Shown here: positions 16,825 through 26,000 of the stretch, in pieces
How the letters are laid out: each line of letters starts with the position of its first letter
How positions within the stretch are numbered: position 1 is the first letter of the stretch
Source of the DNA: Promethearchaeota archaeon
GTDB taxonomy: Archaea; Asgardarchaeota; Lokiarchaeia; Sigyniarchaeales; SOKP01
Length of the DNA stretch: 64,000 nt
NCBI GenBank assembly: GCA_019057795.1
Contig: JAHLWS010000067.1
Location: 1-64,000, forward strand
Direction of reading: 5' to 3'
Translations under genes and position numbers: made by a program
Notes under the pieces: model-generated
Seen by the model: only the letters and a program-made list of their open reading frames with translations
The model's database searches: none
Told to the model about the DNA's origin: nothing

Positions 16825-19215
16825 TTATTTTAATCTTTTGAGATCATTATAAAGATAAGTTCTTTTTGAATTTTTGGGGATTTTTCTACTCAATAAGTAT
16901 GAGTTTCTATTAGAATTTGTGATTTTAACAAATTCTAGAAGTTTAGGATATAGATCTTCAGGATTAAACGAATAGGCCATATCTTTACTAAACCCTATAC
17001 ATAATAAACTATTGTTAATGTGGACACCATAATCTTCTAATCTATCCTTTAATAAAATACCATAAGCAGTGAGTTGTGGTAATGATCTATATATTTCATT
17101 CTCATCTTGTTTATAGTCGGCAATTATTAAGAACCCATTTATGAAAAGAATTATGTCAATATGACCAATATTAAATAAGCTTGAATTTTCAATAGGCTTC
17201 CAAACTGGGGATTCAATTGCTATAGTATTATTATCATTTGTTATTATATAAGTCAAAATAGGTGGATGGTCTGGTTTTTTACCTATTCTATTTTTTTTAT
17301 AATGCTCAAAAACCTTTTGAACATATTTACACAAAAAAAAGGAAGAATCATATGCTTTTAATTCATCTTTAAAGAAATCTTCTATATATTCAAATTTTAA
17401 GTGCTCATCATAAGATCCATAAAATTTTAACATTGAGGCTCTGGGATTATCGTTAGACATGAATATATCACGAGGAAAGTTTTCTCTCCAAAGATCATTA
17501 AGAAAGTTATAAAGCCCTAGTTTTAATTGATTATTATTAATGATATTTAAGCATTCTTCTTTCCATCTAAAAGGATATGTAACGCTTTGATGTTTAAAAT
17601 CCCTTCGCTTTAATTCTTGTATATTATTAATCCAATCAATAAAGTATCTTTTATAATATTCTATATGATTTGCTCTTATAAATTCACGAATATTTTCAAA
17701 GGTATTAGGGTCACTGAATGATGTTTTATTTCGAATTACACGTAATACCCCGCTGGTTCCAGGTGTATTATGAATATATAATTTATCTCCAAATTCTTTT
17801 GGCTCCATATCTAAAGATTGATATAATTCAAGTAAAAATTGAGTCTCAATATGATAAAATTCTTTTAAGGATTTTCTCATCATTTTAATAAAAGTTTCTC
17901 TACTATATATCTGCCCTTTATATCTTCCTAGATAATCTGCTATATAATCATATAACCGATTGCCGCTTCGATCATTCACATGAGTAAAATCAAATTCAGA
18001 TCCAAAACATTGTTCTAATTTCATTGGCGTTGCCATATTCTCTAAGCCTTTCATCTTTTTAAATGTATAGTAAAGTAAAGAAAATGCAAAATTCTGTGGA
18101 AAATAATAATCTATTTCGTTGTTTTTATTTATATCCAAAATTGGAAAATCGTTTACAATCGCATAATCAAAAATAGCCATTGCTTTTTCAATTGAATCAT
18201 TAATATCAATTCTTAAATCAGAACTTAAATAAGATTCTAATATATTAATATATTGAGTTAAATAATTTTCTACCTTCTGTTGATATTTATCTTGGTCTAA
18301 AACAAAATATTCTAACATAATTTGATGTAAAACCTCAGTAAAATTAGTACGCGGTATATTAAAGTTTTCATTTTCAAGTAACAAATCAAGAAAGTCCGTC
18401 TTGCTCAATTTAATATTTTTTTCATATTTTAAGAAAATAAAACACATAACCGCTGCCAGTATTTTTGGCTTCTTTTTTTTCAAATCTGCAAAAAAATTCT
18501 GAAATTTATCAGCTCCTTCAATAGAATCAATAATGTCCCAAAGTGAATCAGAAATTTTTTCATAATCACCCTCCGAAAAGTTAATTTCATATAGATTTCT
18601 ACTATTCAGATAATTGATATATTTATCAATATATTTATTGGTTAATGCAAGATATTCATCTTCAGTTAACCTGTCTGCATTTATTAGCTCAAGAATGAAA
18701 TTATATTCAGGAATTCTTTTAAGATGGCTCGAAACTGTAGAACAAACTCGATTTAAACTTGATAAATTTAAATCCAATATATGTGCTAGCAATTTTCGCT
18801 CAATATTTTCACCTAATCTAGCAAAATTGAAGATAATTAAAGAAACGGCGACATAATTAGCGTTTTTAATATTACTGGGGCCAAAGCTCTGGTAGAAAAA
18901 AATAAATTTTTTATCTTCGTTGTCATATAAGATTGAATTTAAAATGTCGTCATACATTTGAATACATTCTTCTCGAAACACTTCATCTAAATTATATTTT
19001 AATTGTAAATTTAATGAACGCACATCTTTCGCAATAGAATCAAAAAGTTCATTTCTGTACTTCTGTGCATCGAGATTCTGGATTTTTTGTGTTAATTTAT
19101 CCTTTTGAATCAAAGTATTATCCCTATACAATTCAGAACCACATGAATTTATATTTTTACGACTAATTTTATTTCGATTTGGATTTTGACAAGGAAATTT
19201 ATCTTCTTTTCTCAT
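16825..19215 (-). CDS. RecB/Cas4-type nuclease fused to a long helical N-terminus
   Basis: 796 residues. The C-terminal 115 residues carry the RecB-family nuclease signature in order: G684-H-x-D687 (NIGHIDIILF), D700-Y-K702 (LIIADYKQ) and Q714xxxY718 (PQLTAYGILL). The preceding ~650 residues are helical. At least two stretches look like cyclin/TFIIB-type five-helix repeats (NYVAVSLIIFNFARLGENI; PKILAAVMCFIFLKYEKNI), with a third weaker one (PQNFAFSLLYYTFKKMKGL). Residues 1-30 include two cysteines only, too few for a zinc ribbon. No helicase motifs. Reading: a DNA end-processing or targeting nuclease of an unnamed family, probably part of host defence or a mobile element. The cyclin-like assignment is tentative. 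Confidence 0.55.
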   Translation of the reverse strand: MRKEDKFPCQNPNRNKISRKNINSCGSELYRDNTLIQKDKLTQKIQNLDAQKYRNELFDSIAKDVRSLNLQLKYNLDEVFREECIQMYDDILNSILYDNEDKKFIFFYQSFGPSNIKNANYVAVSLIIFNFARLGENIERKLLAHILDLNLSSLNRVCSTVSSHLKRIPEYNFILELINADRLTEDEYLALTNKYIDKYINYLNSRNLYEINFSEGDYEKISDSLWDIIDSIEGADKFQNFFADLKKKKPKILAAVMCFIFLKYEKNIKLSKTDFLDLLLENENFNIPRTNFTEVLHQIMLEYFVLDQDKYQQKVENYLTQYINILESYLSSDLRIDINDSIEKAMAIFDYAIVNDFPILDINKNNEIDYYFPQNFAFSLLYYTFKKMKGLENMATPMKLEQCFGSEFDFTHVNDRSGNRLYDYIADYLGRYKGQIYSRETFIKMMRKSLKEFYHIETQFLLELYQSLDMEPKEFGDKLYIHNTPGTSGVLRVIRNKTSFSDPNTFENIREFIRANHIEYYKRYFIDWINNIQELKRRDFKHQSVTYPFRWKEECLNIINNNQLKLGLYNFLNDLWRENFPRDIFMSNDNPRASMLKFYGSYDEHLKFEYIEDFFKDELKAYDSSFFLCKYVQKVFEHYKKNRIGKKPDHPPILTYIITNDNNTIAIESPVWKPIENSSLFNIGHIDIILFINGFLIIADYKQDENEIYRSLPQLTAYGILLKDRLEDYGVHINNSLLCIGFSKDMAYSFNPEDLYPKLLEFVKITNSNRNSYLLSRKIPKNSKRTYLYNDLKRLK

Positions 19216-19352
19216 GTTAATCTAACCCGTGTATATTAGGTATATCTAAATTAGAATGTATTAAGAACAAATCCTAATTCCTTACGAAATTTTTATTCCT
19301 ATTAATATTATTATCATGACCTTTTTAAATTTAAAGAAAGAATCTCAGAAAC

Positions 19353-19606
19353 TTATACTACTATAAACGATTACGATTTAATTTAAAATAATCTAACTAT
19401 TTTATCTCTAATAAATTATAATTGCTTTATCTTTATAAATGTTTGCGTTATCCTTTTCTTCGATTTTGTCTTTAAATACAACTCAAAAAATTTAGAGAAA
19501 ATCCAATTTTTACTAATATTCCGTAAAATAGGTAAATAGCTATAGCCAGAAAATACCTTATACTACTATAAACTATTTTAGCGTAAATATTTTATACTAC
19601 TATAAA
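19353..19606. repeat. Three copies of a 15-bp imperfect palindrome
   Basis: TTATACTACTATAAA occurs at 19353-19367, 19558-19572 and 19592-19606, identical each time. The arms TTATA/TATAA flank CTAC. All copies lie in the 478-base gap upstream of the nuclease gene that starts at 19215, the last two 34 bases apart. They could be operator sites, duplicated promoters or a degenerate repeat cluster. Otherwise the gap (19216-19693) shows only AT-rich DNA. A related palindrome sits at 29789-29806. Confidence 0.6.
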
Positions 19607-19693
19607 GTATATTATATATTTTGAAAAATTATTTCAAATTAGAGATTTCAGAAAAGCTTTAAGGATTATAATATTGTTGTTTTCTTATAATTC

Positions 19694-20008
19694 TTATCTA
19701 TACATACCTTCAAATTTCTTTTTATCAAATTCTTTAAGCCACTTTTCAGTTAACTCATTAACTGCGTATTTTAAATTCGATGAAATTTGACCTAAACTGA
19801 ATCCATATAACATTGCATATCCTAGTAATTCAGGTAAGACAGTCTCGTGATTTTTTATTGAAAATTCCTTGAAATGATATATATATTTTGAAAAGAATTG
19901 GTTTAATTGTTCCTTGGCGTTTTGGGGGATTTTATCTCTTATCAAAAGAAGAATATTATTAATAAATTGATTTTTAAGGTTTTCAAAATCAATATTAAAT
20001 TCAGACAT
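19694..20008 (-). CDS. Hypothetical helical protein
   Basis: 104 residues, not recognised. Predominantly helical with aromatic and amide residues (FENLKNQFINNILLLIRDKI, EQLNQFFSKYIYHFKEF), a small Gly-containing hydrophobic stretch (LPELLGYAMLYGFSLGQ) and a basic C-terminus ending KKFEGMYR. No cysteines or signal peptide. Lies upstream of the palindromic repeat cluster and the RecB-like nuclease gene on the same strand, with 478 bases between. No function assigned; it could be a small partner or regulator of the island. Confidence 0.5.
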   Translation of the reverse strand: MSEFNIDFENLKNQFINNILLLIRDKIPQNAKEQLNQFFSKYIYHFKEFSIKNHETVLPELLGYAMLYGFSLGQISSNLKYAVNELTEKWLKEFDKKKFEGMYR

Positions 20009-20250
20009 ATTTATTAATTTCTATAGTAAATAGTTAAGTTCTTAGGGAGATATGATTTATCAAAAAAAAAAATTTTTTTAAATTAAATTTTTAAGATTAA
20101 ATGTTATATTTTTTGTAAAAGAAATTAAAATGGTAAAAATTAAACATCTCTCATAATGAAGATTAGGAATCTATCGAAAAGAAAAATAATATAAGAAAAT
20201 TTAGAAAAAAAGGTTATCTTTTTGGAGCATTCATCTATTCAAAAGGGGTT

Positions 20251-20739
20251 TCAAAAAGGTTTTTTTTCCAAGTCCAGGGCATCTGGGCTATCATGATTAT
20301 GCATCTCTATTCCCAACCCTATATAAAGTAAACCCATGCCAAATAAGATATAATCGAATAAACCCCCCGTTTCCACATCAAGGTAAGTTATGTTTCCCGA
20401 ATGGGTAGTAACTTGATGAAATCCCTCAATTAATTGTTGTGTAATTGGTGCTAGAAGCCCTCCTAAGAAAAATGTTGTTAAGATCAGTATTCCTGAGAGA
20501 ATGATCATTAGATCCGCTTTCACACATGTATGGTTTTGAAATTGATAGCGAAAAATGATTAATATTCCTGCGATAAAGGTAAGATATGTTGGTGCTTTAA
20601 GGAATCCCCATAAAGTGCCTACATGATTAGATGGAGGTTCAATCTTATAAAATCCCAATGGAAGAATGAGTGCCATACATTGAAACACACCCATTAGAGT
20701 CACAATTCTTTCTGGATTTCTTTTCCCTGTCAATTTCAT
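20251..20739 (-). CDS. Four-helix integral membrane protein of unknown function
   Basis: 162 residues with four hydrophobic helices at about residues 14-30, 50-64, 75-97 and 129-147 (MGVFQCMALILPLGFY; TFIAGILIIF; LMIILSGILILTTFFLGGLL; YILFGMGLLYIGLGI). A short acidic C-terminal tail follows. The N-terminus is basic (KLTGKRNPER), suggesting a cytoplasmic start. No enzyme motif. GC content here appears somewhat higher than in the neighbouring island genes, which may point to a different origin. Isolated on both sides by about 240-260 bases of AT-rich DNA. Confidence 0.6.
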   Translation of the reverse strand: MKLTGKRNPERIVTLMGVFQCMALILPLGFYKIEPPSNHVGTLWGFLKAPTYLTFIAGILIIFRYQFQNHTCVKADLMIILSGILILTTFFLGGLLAPITQQLIEGFHQVTTHSGNITYLDVETGGLFDYILFGMGLLYIGLGIEMHNHDSPDALDLEKKPF

Positions 20740-20999
20740 TTGTCCCTCATATAATTTATTTAATTCTAAATATCTTTGTAGTAAATATTATACCATCTCT
20801 ATAAATGAACTTTCAAAATCTGGCATGATACTTCATATTTTAAAACGATTTTAATGTTAAGATTTCCCGTAATAATAATATTTATTGAATTTATTTAATG
20901 TACAAATAACTTAACATTTAGTCATTTTTAATAAATAATCCTTTTTTTTTCTCATTAATCGCTTTCTCTCTCTGGTGTCCCACCTTGGTGCACTCCTAA

Positions 21000-21611
21000 T
21001 TAATTAGTGGATTTACTAAACTTAACTTTTTTTTCCTTAAATAGAATAACTGAATGGTCAGCTTTCCAAGAAACTGTATCAAACTCAACAATAATGATCT
21101 CTTCGCCCCCTTTCCCGTTCCAGTTGTTTATATCTTTCTTACGCTTATCTATGGATCTTTTGGTACCTAATATAACTTCAATACCATTAGAATATTTCAA
21201 ACGTGCATGAGTCTTAAACAATACTAGTTTTTTAAGATCTTCTTTTATATCATTCTTTGATCTGGTAGCTAACTTAAATTCAATAACAGCGAGATTATTA
21301 TCTGAATCTGGTGAGTGAATAATGAAATCTGGCGACTTCCCCTTCTTAAAATAATGTTGATATGTCTTATCCACTTCTGCTTGAATTATTGGTCCATCAA
21401 AATCCACATCACCATTTTGCATTAATTTTCGAAATTGTTGGTAAAACTCATAAGCGAAAGGTCTTTCTAAATGTTTGTCTTTAGATTTATCTTCAATAAT
21501 AGGTTTTCGTTTTTTTTTTTTATTATAATCTATTTGTGACAATCTACAAGTATTTTTATCCATATTATCAAGAGCTAATTTAATAGCTTCAACAACTTCT
21601 TTAATTACCAT
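21000..21611 (-). CDS. Putative PD-(D/E)XK nuclease-like protein
   Basis: 203 residues. The middle contains SPDFIIHSPDSDNNLAVIEFK, a clear PD-x(n)-ExK pattern: a turn with PDF, a charged loop, then a strand ending in E-F-K. A helix (DIKEDLKKLVLF) and a strand (GIEVILGTKRSID) follow, as in restriction-endonuclease-like folds. The N-terminus is basic with a poly-Lys run (NKKKKRKPI). No methyltransferase partner is adjacent. Nuclease activity is inferred from the motif only; an inactive fold relative is possible. Located between the membrane protein gene and the cysteine peptidase in the island. Confidence 0.5.
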   Translation of the reverse strand: MVIKEVVEAIKLALDNMDKNTCRLSQIDYNKKKKRKPIIEDKSKDKHLERPFAYEFYQQFRKLMQNGDVDFDGPIIQAEVDKTYQHYFKKGKSPDFIIHSPDSDNNLAVIEFKLATRSKNDIKEDLKKLVLFKTHARLKYSNGIEVILGTKRSIDKRKKDINNWNGKGGEEIIIVEFDTVSWKADHSVILFKEKKVKFSKSTN

Positions 21612-21910
21612 TGGTTAACATCTCGAGTATATTTATAATGTATATTTTTGTCTTAATTTATAATAAACATAACAGAATATATCTTTTTCCCCCATTTTCT
21701 TCAATAATTGTTCTTTCGCTTCCCGTGTTACCCATCTAAATTACATATTCTTTATATCAGTTTATGTCTCATTTTATTATTAAAATTTAAAAACATTTCT
21801 AGAGTAGTTAAGTATATCTTAATATCAATTCTCTCCCCCGTGGTGCCCCCTCCTAAAAAATTAGGTTTAGAACGATCTCATTAATAAAGAATAGATTAAA
21901 ACATTAATAA

Positions 21911-22057
21911 CCACTTTCGAATCTCTCAAGTATCGCTAAAACTATTAAATATATAATTCCTAATCTTGGACGGGATAAAGACAAGGAGAATATAGTTCAA
22001 TATAATCCTGAGGAAGATAATGATTCTGAACAAATCTTTTTATACAAAAAGATCTAA
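21911..22057 (+). pseudogene. Start-less open frame ahead of the C39-like peptidase
   Basis: A 48-codon open frame between two TAA codons and its own stop, reading SIAKTIKYIIPNLGRDKDKE then an acidic tail. It contains no ATG, GTG or TTG at a usable place. It ends nine bases before the next gene. It may be the relic of a small protein, or simply non-coding. The rest of the 455-base gap 21612-22066 shows nothing I can name. Confidence 0.2.
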
Positions 22058-22066
22058 ATAATATAT

Positions 22067-22603
22067 ATGCCAAAAATTGATTTGGACAAATATCCAAAAA
22101 TTGCTCAAATGCATGCATCAGCAGGTTGCATCCCCGTTAATATTGAAAATGCTCTGAAATATAATGGTGAAAAAGACTATGATGAGCTAAAATTATTATT
22201 TTTTTGCCAAACTAGAAATATACCATTAGGTTTTAAAGAATTTGGTCCCGAACTAGCTAAAATCTTGAAAGGATTTAAAATTATTTTCAAAAATATTGAC
22301 GATTTTAATCACTCGATTGAGAAAGTTGTGGAGTATATTAAATCAAATATAGATGAAAAAATACCTGTATTGGTTTCCTTCAAACAAGTAATAAAAGTTC
22401 CAATTATGGAGAAGAATAACCCTAAACCTATAGGATGGCAAGAAGCTGAAGTTGCTCATATCAGAACAGCAATCGAATATAATGATTCTGAGTTATTCTT
22501 TTTTGATCCAGGAGATTGTGAAACGAAAAAGTATAGCTATTTAACTGATGAGTTTTCCAACATTATTAAGGGAGATTATCACACCTTAGTTATCAAAAGA
22601 TAA
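22067..22603 (+). CDS. C39-like (papain-fold) cysteine peptidase
   Basis: 178 residues. The pattern of bacterial C39-like cysteine proteases is visible: C21 in HASAGCIPVNIENAL after an upstream Gln (Q14), H131 in EVAHIRTAIEY and D147 in FFFDPGD. No signal peptide, transporter domain or double-glycine partner is present, so this is a stand-alone cytoplasmic peptidase. The nearest large neighbour, on the opposite strand and convergent, is the CHAT-NTPase-LRR gene ending at 23077. Proteases beside CHAT sensors may be effectors or targets, but nothing here proves linkage. Start ATG follows a TATA-like AT-rich region. Confidence 0.55.
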   Translation: MPKIDLDKYPKIAQMHASAGCIPVNIENALKYNGEKDYDELKLLFFCQTRNIPLGFKEFGPELAKILKGFKIIFKNIDDFNHSIEKVVEYIKSNIDEKIPVLVSFKQVIKVPIMEKNNPKPIGWQEAEVAHIRTAIEYNDSELFFFDPGDCETKKYSYLTDEFSNIIKGDYHTLVIKR

Positions 22604-23076
22604 GATGAATGAAAATTGTTTATTTAATATCTTTTTTTTTATTTAATACTGAAAATAGGTCTACAGTATTCTTTCATTTCTTTTAGGAGGTCTGATGAGG
22701 GAAAAAATTTGTCCGTATCATAAAGTATAATTAATGAATTGAGAACTACAATGAATTTGTGATTTAAGATTTTAAACTCATCTTGAATCCTTACAAGATT
22801 TATGTTATATCATTGTAAGATAATTAAGTTTGAAATCATAATTCAATGATAATTTTGTATTTATAATAAAAAAAAATGAATCTAGTAATCAATAAATAAG
22901 ATACATTATTAATTGAATATTTAGATTATTTAAGAGATATTAGCTATAAACTTCAACACCTAGATGCTAGAGTCAAGCAATCCGAAGCAGAAATGCTATT
23001 TCATAATACAATAAATATTATTAATATCCTTTATTTATAGACTACATTAATGATCATCTTCTTATCAAGATCTGCT
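22604..23076. other. Intergenic 473 bp with a possible short coding relic
   Basis: Mostly AT-rich non-coding DNA between two convergent genes. A plus-strand open frame at 22900-23040 reads EYLDYLRDISYKLQHLDARV and ends LFHNTINIINILYL-stop, without an upstream start codon. It could be the tail of a decayed gene. No repeats or RNA gene seen. Confidence 0.3.
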
Positions 23077-26000
23077 TCATTTAATTTCTTTTAATGAATC
23101 TGGGATTGAACAATTTGGAGCTACCTTAATAATGTAAAATTTTGGATTTAATAAAGTTAAATAATCATCTAATGAAATCTCAATCTCCTTATCTGTATAG
23201 ATTCTTAAATCAACGTTATTTTCATTAAATTTTTTAAGATCTTCTGGTAAAATTCTTAATTCTGGAAGCTCAACCCATAAATGTGTTAAATTGGATAACT
23301 CATGGAGGAAATCTGGAAATTTGCAATTAGGTTTTACCTTAATCTTGAAAGTACAAATATCTTTTGGATTCCAAAAATCATTTGAAAATTCAATAAATTT
23401 ATCTGTTATGATCAATTGCTGTATTTGTTTGAAATGCATTAAATCTCTTGGTATTTGTTCAATAAACTCCATATTTACCTCAAGATAAATTAAATTTTTA
23501 CATTCCTTAACAAAATAGGGAAAAAAATTATTGTTATCAATTCTTACATATGTAATTTTATCGAAATTACTCTCTAATAAATCAAAAAATCTACTTATTC
23601 TTGAACCTGAAACCCTTAAATGAGTAATGTTTTGAGTATTTGAAAATTGTATAGGTTTTCTATGCAAGATCGAAATTTCCATACGATTATTTTTATTATC
23701 TTCCCAAAAATTTTCTTGGAAATCTTGAGAACCCCCGAATGAAATGTGTAGACACTTTACTTTTGGAAGATTTTTAATTAATTCTGGAATTTTATCTAAT
23801 GGAGGATTTATCCAACGTATGTATGATAAATTTTTAAGATTCTCCCATGATTTTGGTAAGTCTTTTGCTGCTATATCATTTATTTGAAGATGTGTTAAAT
23901 TTTCTAATTTATTAAGCGATTCACTTAATATGCATCTTTCATTTACTCTAAGTTCTAATCTAAATTTAGTTTCTTTGATTCCAAATTCTCCAGTTAATTT
24001 ACTTAATTCTTTAGATGTTATTAAAGTTTGATTAAATTGAGTCAAATTTCCAAGAAAATTTGGTAATTCTGTCAACTGAGAAAGAGAAATTCGAAGATGT
24101 GTTAACTTTTGCATGTAAATCTTATTTTTAGGGAATTTACAATCCTTTCTTACTCTTATCATAAAGTTCCCCTTATTATCATCATCAAGAAAATTTTCTA
24201 TAGGTGAAGGTAATTCTTTTTCTGTTATATATATCTTTTTAATATGAGATGAGGTAAATACCCATTCTTTTAAATCATTAATAGCAAGGTGATCTATTCT
24301 GAGGTTAATTAAATTTTTAAAATCATTTACTATATTCGGTAAAATAGTTTGGCCTCTTGAAAATCCGAATAAATATATTCCTTTCCCAGAAATCTTCCAA
24401 AAGTTTAATTTTTTAAAAAATTCTTTTGTAAGATTTTCTTGATTGGTGATTAGAAGCTTTTTTAATCTGCCATTAATTGATACATTTTTTGGGAATCTAG
24501 TAAGAACCTTAATCCATACTTTTTTAATATGAGAAGGAATAGTTAACTCATTTAATATGAATTGTGTATGGAGGTTAACTAGTACTCGAGAACTATCTAA
24601 TTGGTATTGATCCATATAATCATTGATATCTTCTAGATTTTGAGATATATTAATTAAAATGTTCTGAAACATTTCCCACTTAAATACAATATCCGGTAAG
24701 ATATTTGAGAATTGAGAATTGATGATTATCTCACTTAGTTTAGAGCAAGATTTTAAACTTTCAGGAAAATTAAATTTAAAGAAATTTTCTATATAAATTG
24801 ATTCAAGATTCTTTAATAAAGAAATTGATTCATGCAGATTCAGTACAAATTGATGACCTTTTACTAGAATATCAATTATTTTTAAATTTTTAATTGTAGA
24901 GTTTTTCCCAAATTTAATTAATTCTCCCTTAAGTTCTAAAGATTCTAATTCTTCTAAGGACCAAAATAGATCTTTAAATTCAAAATAGTTTTGCATTTCA
25001 AATATATTCAATAAACCCTTTGGTATTTTTAATGTTAAAGAACTAATATACTCATTAGAATTTGTAATCCCATAAGCAAATTCACCAGAATAATCTTTTA
25101 AATGATTTAAATAATCAATAACAACAGCATCCTTAATTTTTAAATTAATTTTTTCTAGTTTTGGTGTTAATTGTCCTTTAATTTCTATTCTATCATCTAC
25201 CATTAGTAAATTATCGTCAATATAATCAATAGATGGTAAAGTTTGCTTTTTTGGATGAAATGAAATATAAGTATTTTTCAATAAATTGACAAATTTAAGA
25301 TCCTTGAATTCATGCCACCATGAGTTAATTGATTTTATATTGTTGTTTTGAATATTCATTCTATATAATCTGTCTAATTTTGTTAATGTATCTGGAAGTT
25401 CTTTTAATTCATTATATCCTAAATTTAGAATTTCTAAATTTTTTAATCTACCAATATCTTTAGGTAGTTTTGGTAATTCATTATCTTGAAGATCTAATTT
25501 CTTTAAACCTATTAATTTATAAACCCCTTTGGGAATACTTTTTGTTTTCATATGATCTAAATATAATTCCGATACACGATCATTAATATCAATCACATAA
25601 CCTTGATGTCTCTTCAATTCTTCGAAATCTGAAAGATTTCTTAATCTATGATTTCCGATTTCAAATTCAATTTCTTCTAATGAATTTGCATCGGATTTAC
25701 AAATTTCAAATTCCTGAAATCTTTGTTTCAATTTAGAACTATAGTGTTCAATAAAACCTTGATATTCTTCTTGAAAGTAATACTTAAATTGAGTCTTTGT
25801 TTTATCTATTTTTATAATACCACTAGAATAAATTACATCCCAACTTCCTTTTCTGTCATGTTTAAATTTACTAAGCTCATTATCAAGAATGGGAGTATAA
25901 GGATCAGCAATAATACTAACTAAATCTTTGAAATCATTTTCTACAGTACCCACAATTCCCATTCTATTTAAAATAGTATTTTCATTTTGGCGACTTTCGA

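Noticed and set aside
16825..19215. Cas4 as CRISPR adaptation nuclease
   Set aside because: Motifs fit the RecB/Cas4 superfamily, but the four Fe-S cysteines of Cas4 and any cas neighbours are absent.
19353..19606. Possible CRISPR array from three identical 15-bp repeats
   Set aside because: Repeats are too short, spacing is irregular (205 and 34 bases) and no cas genes are present.
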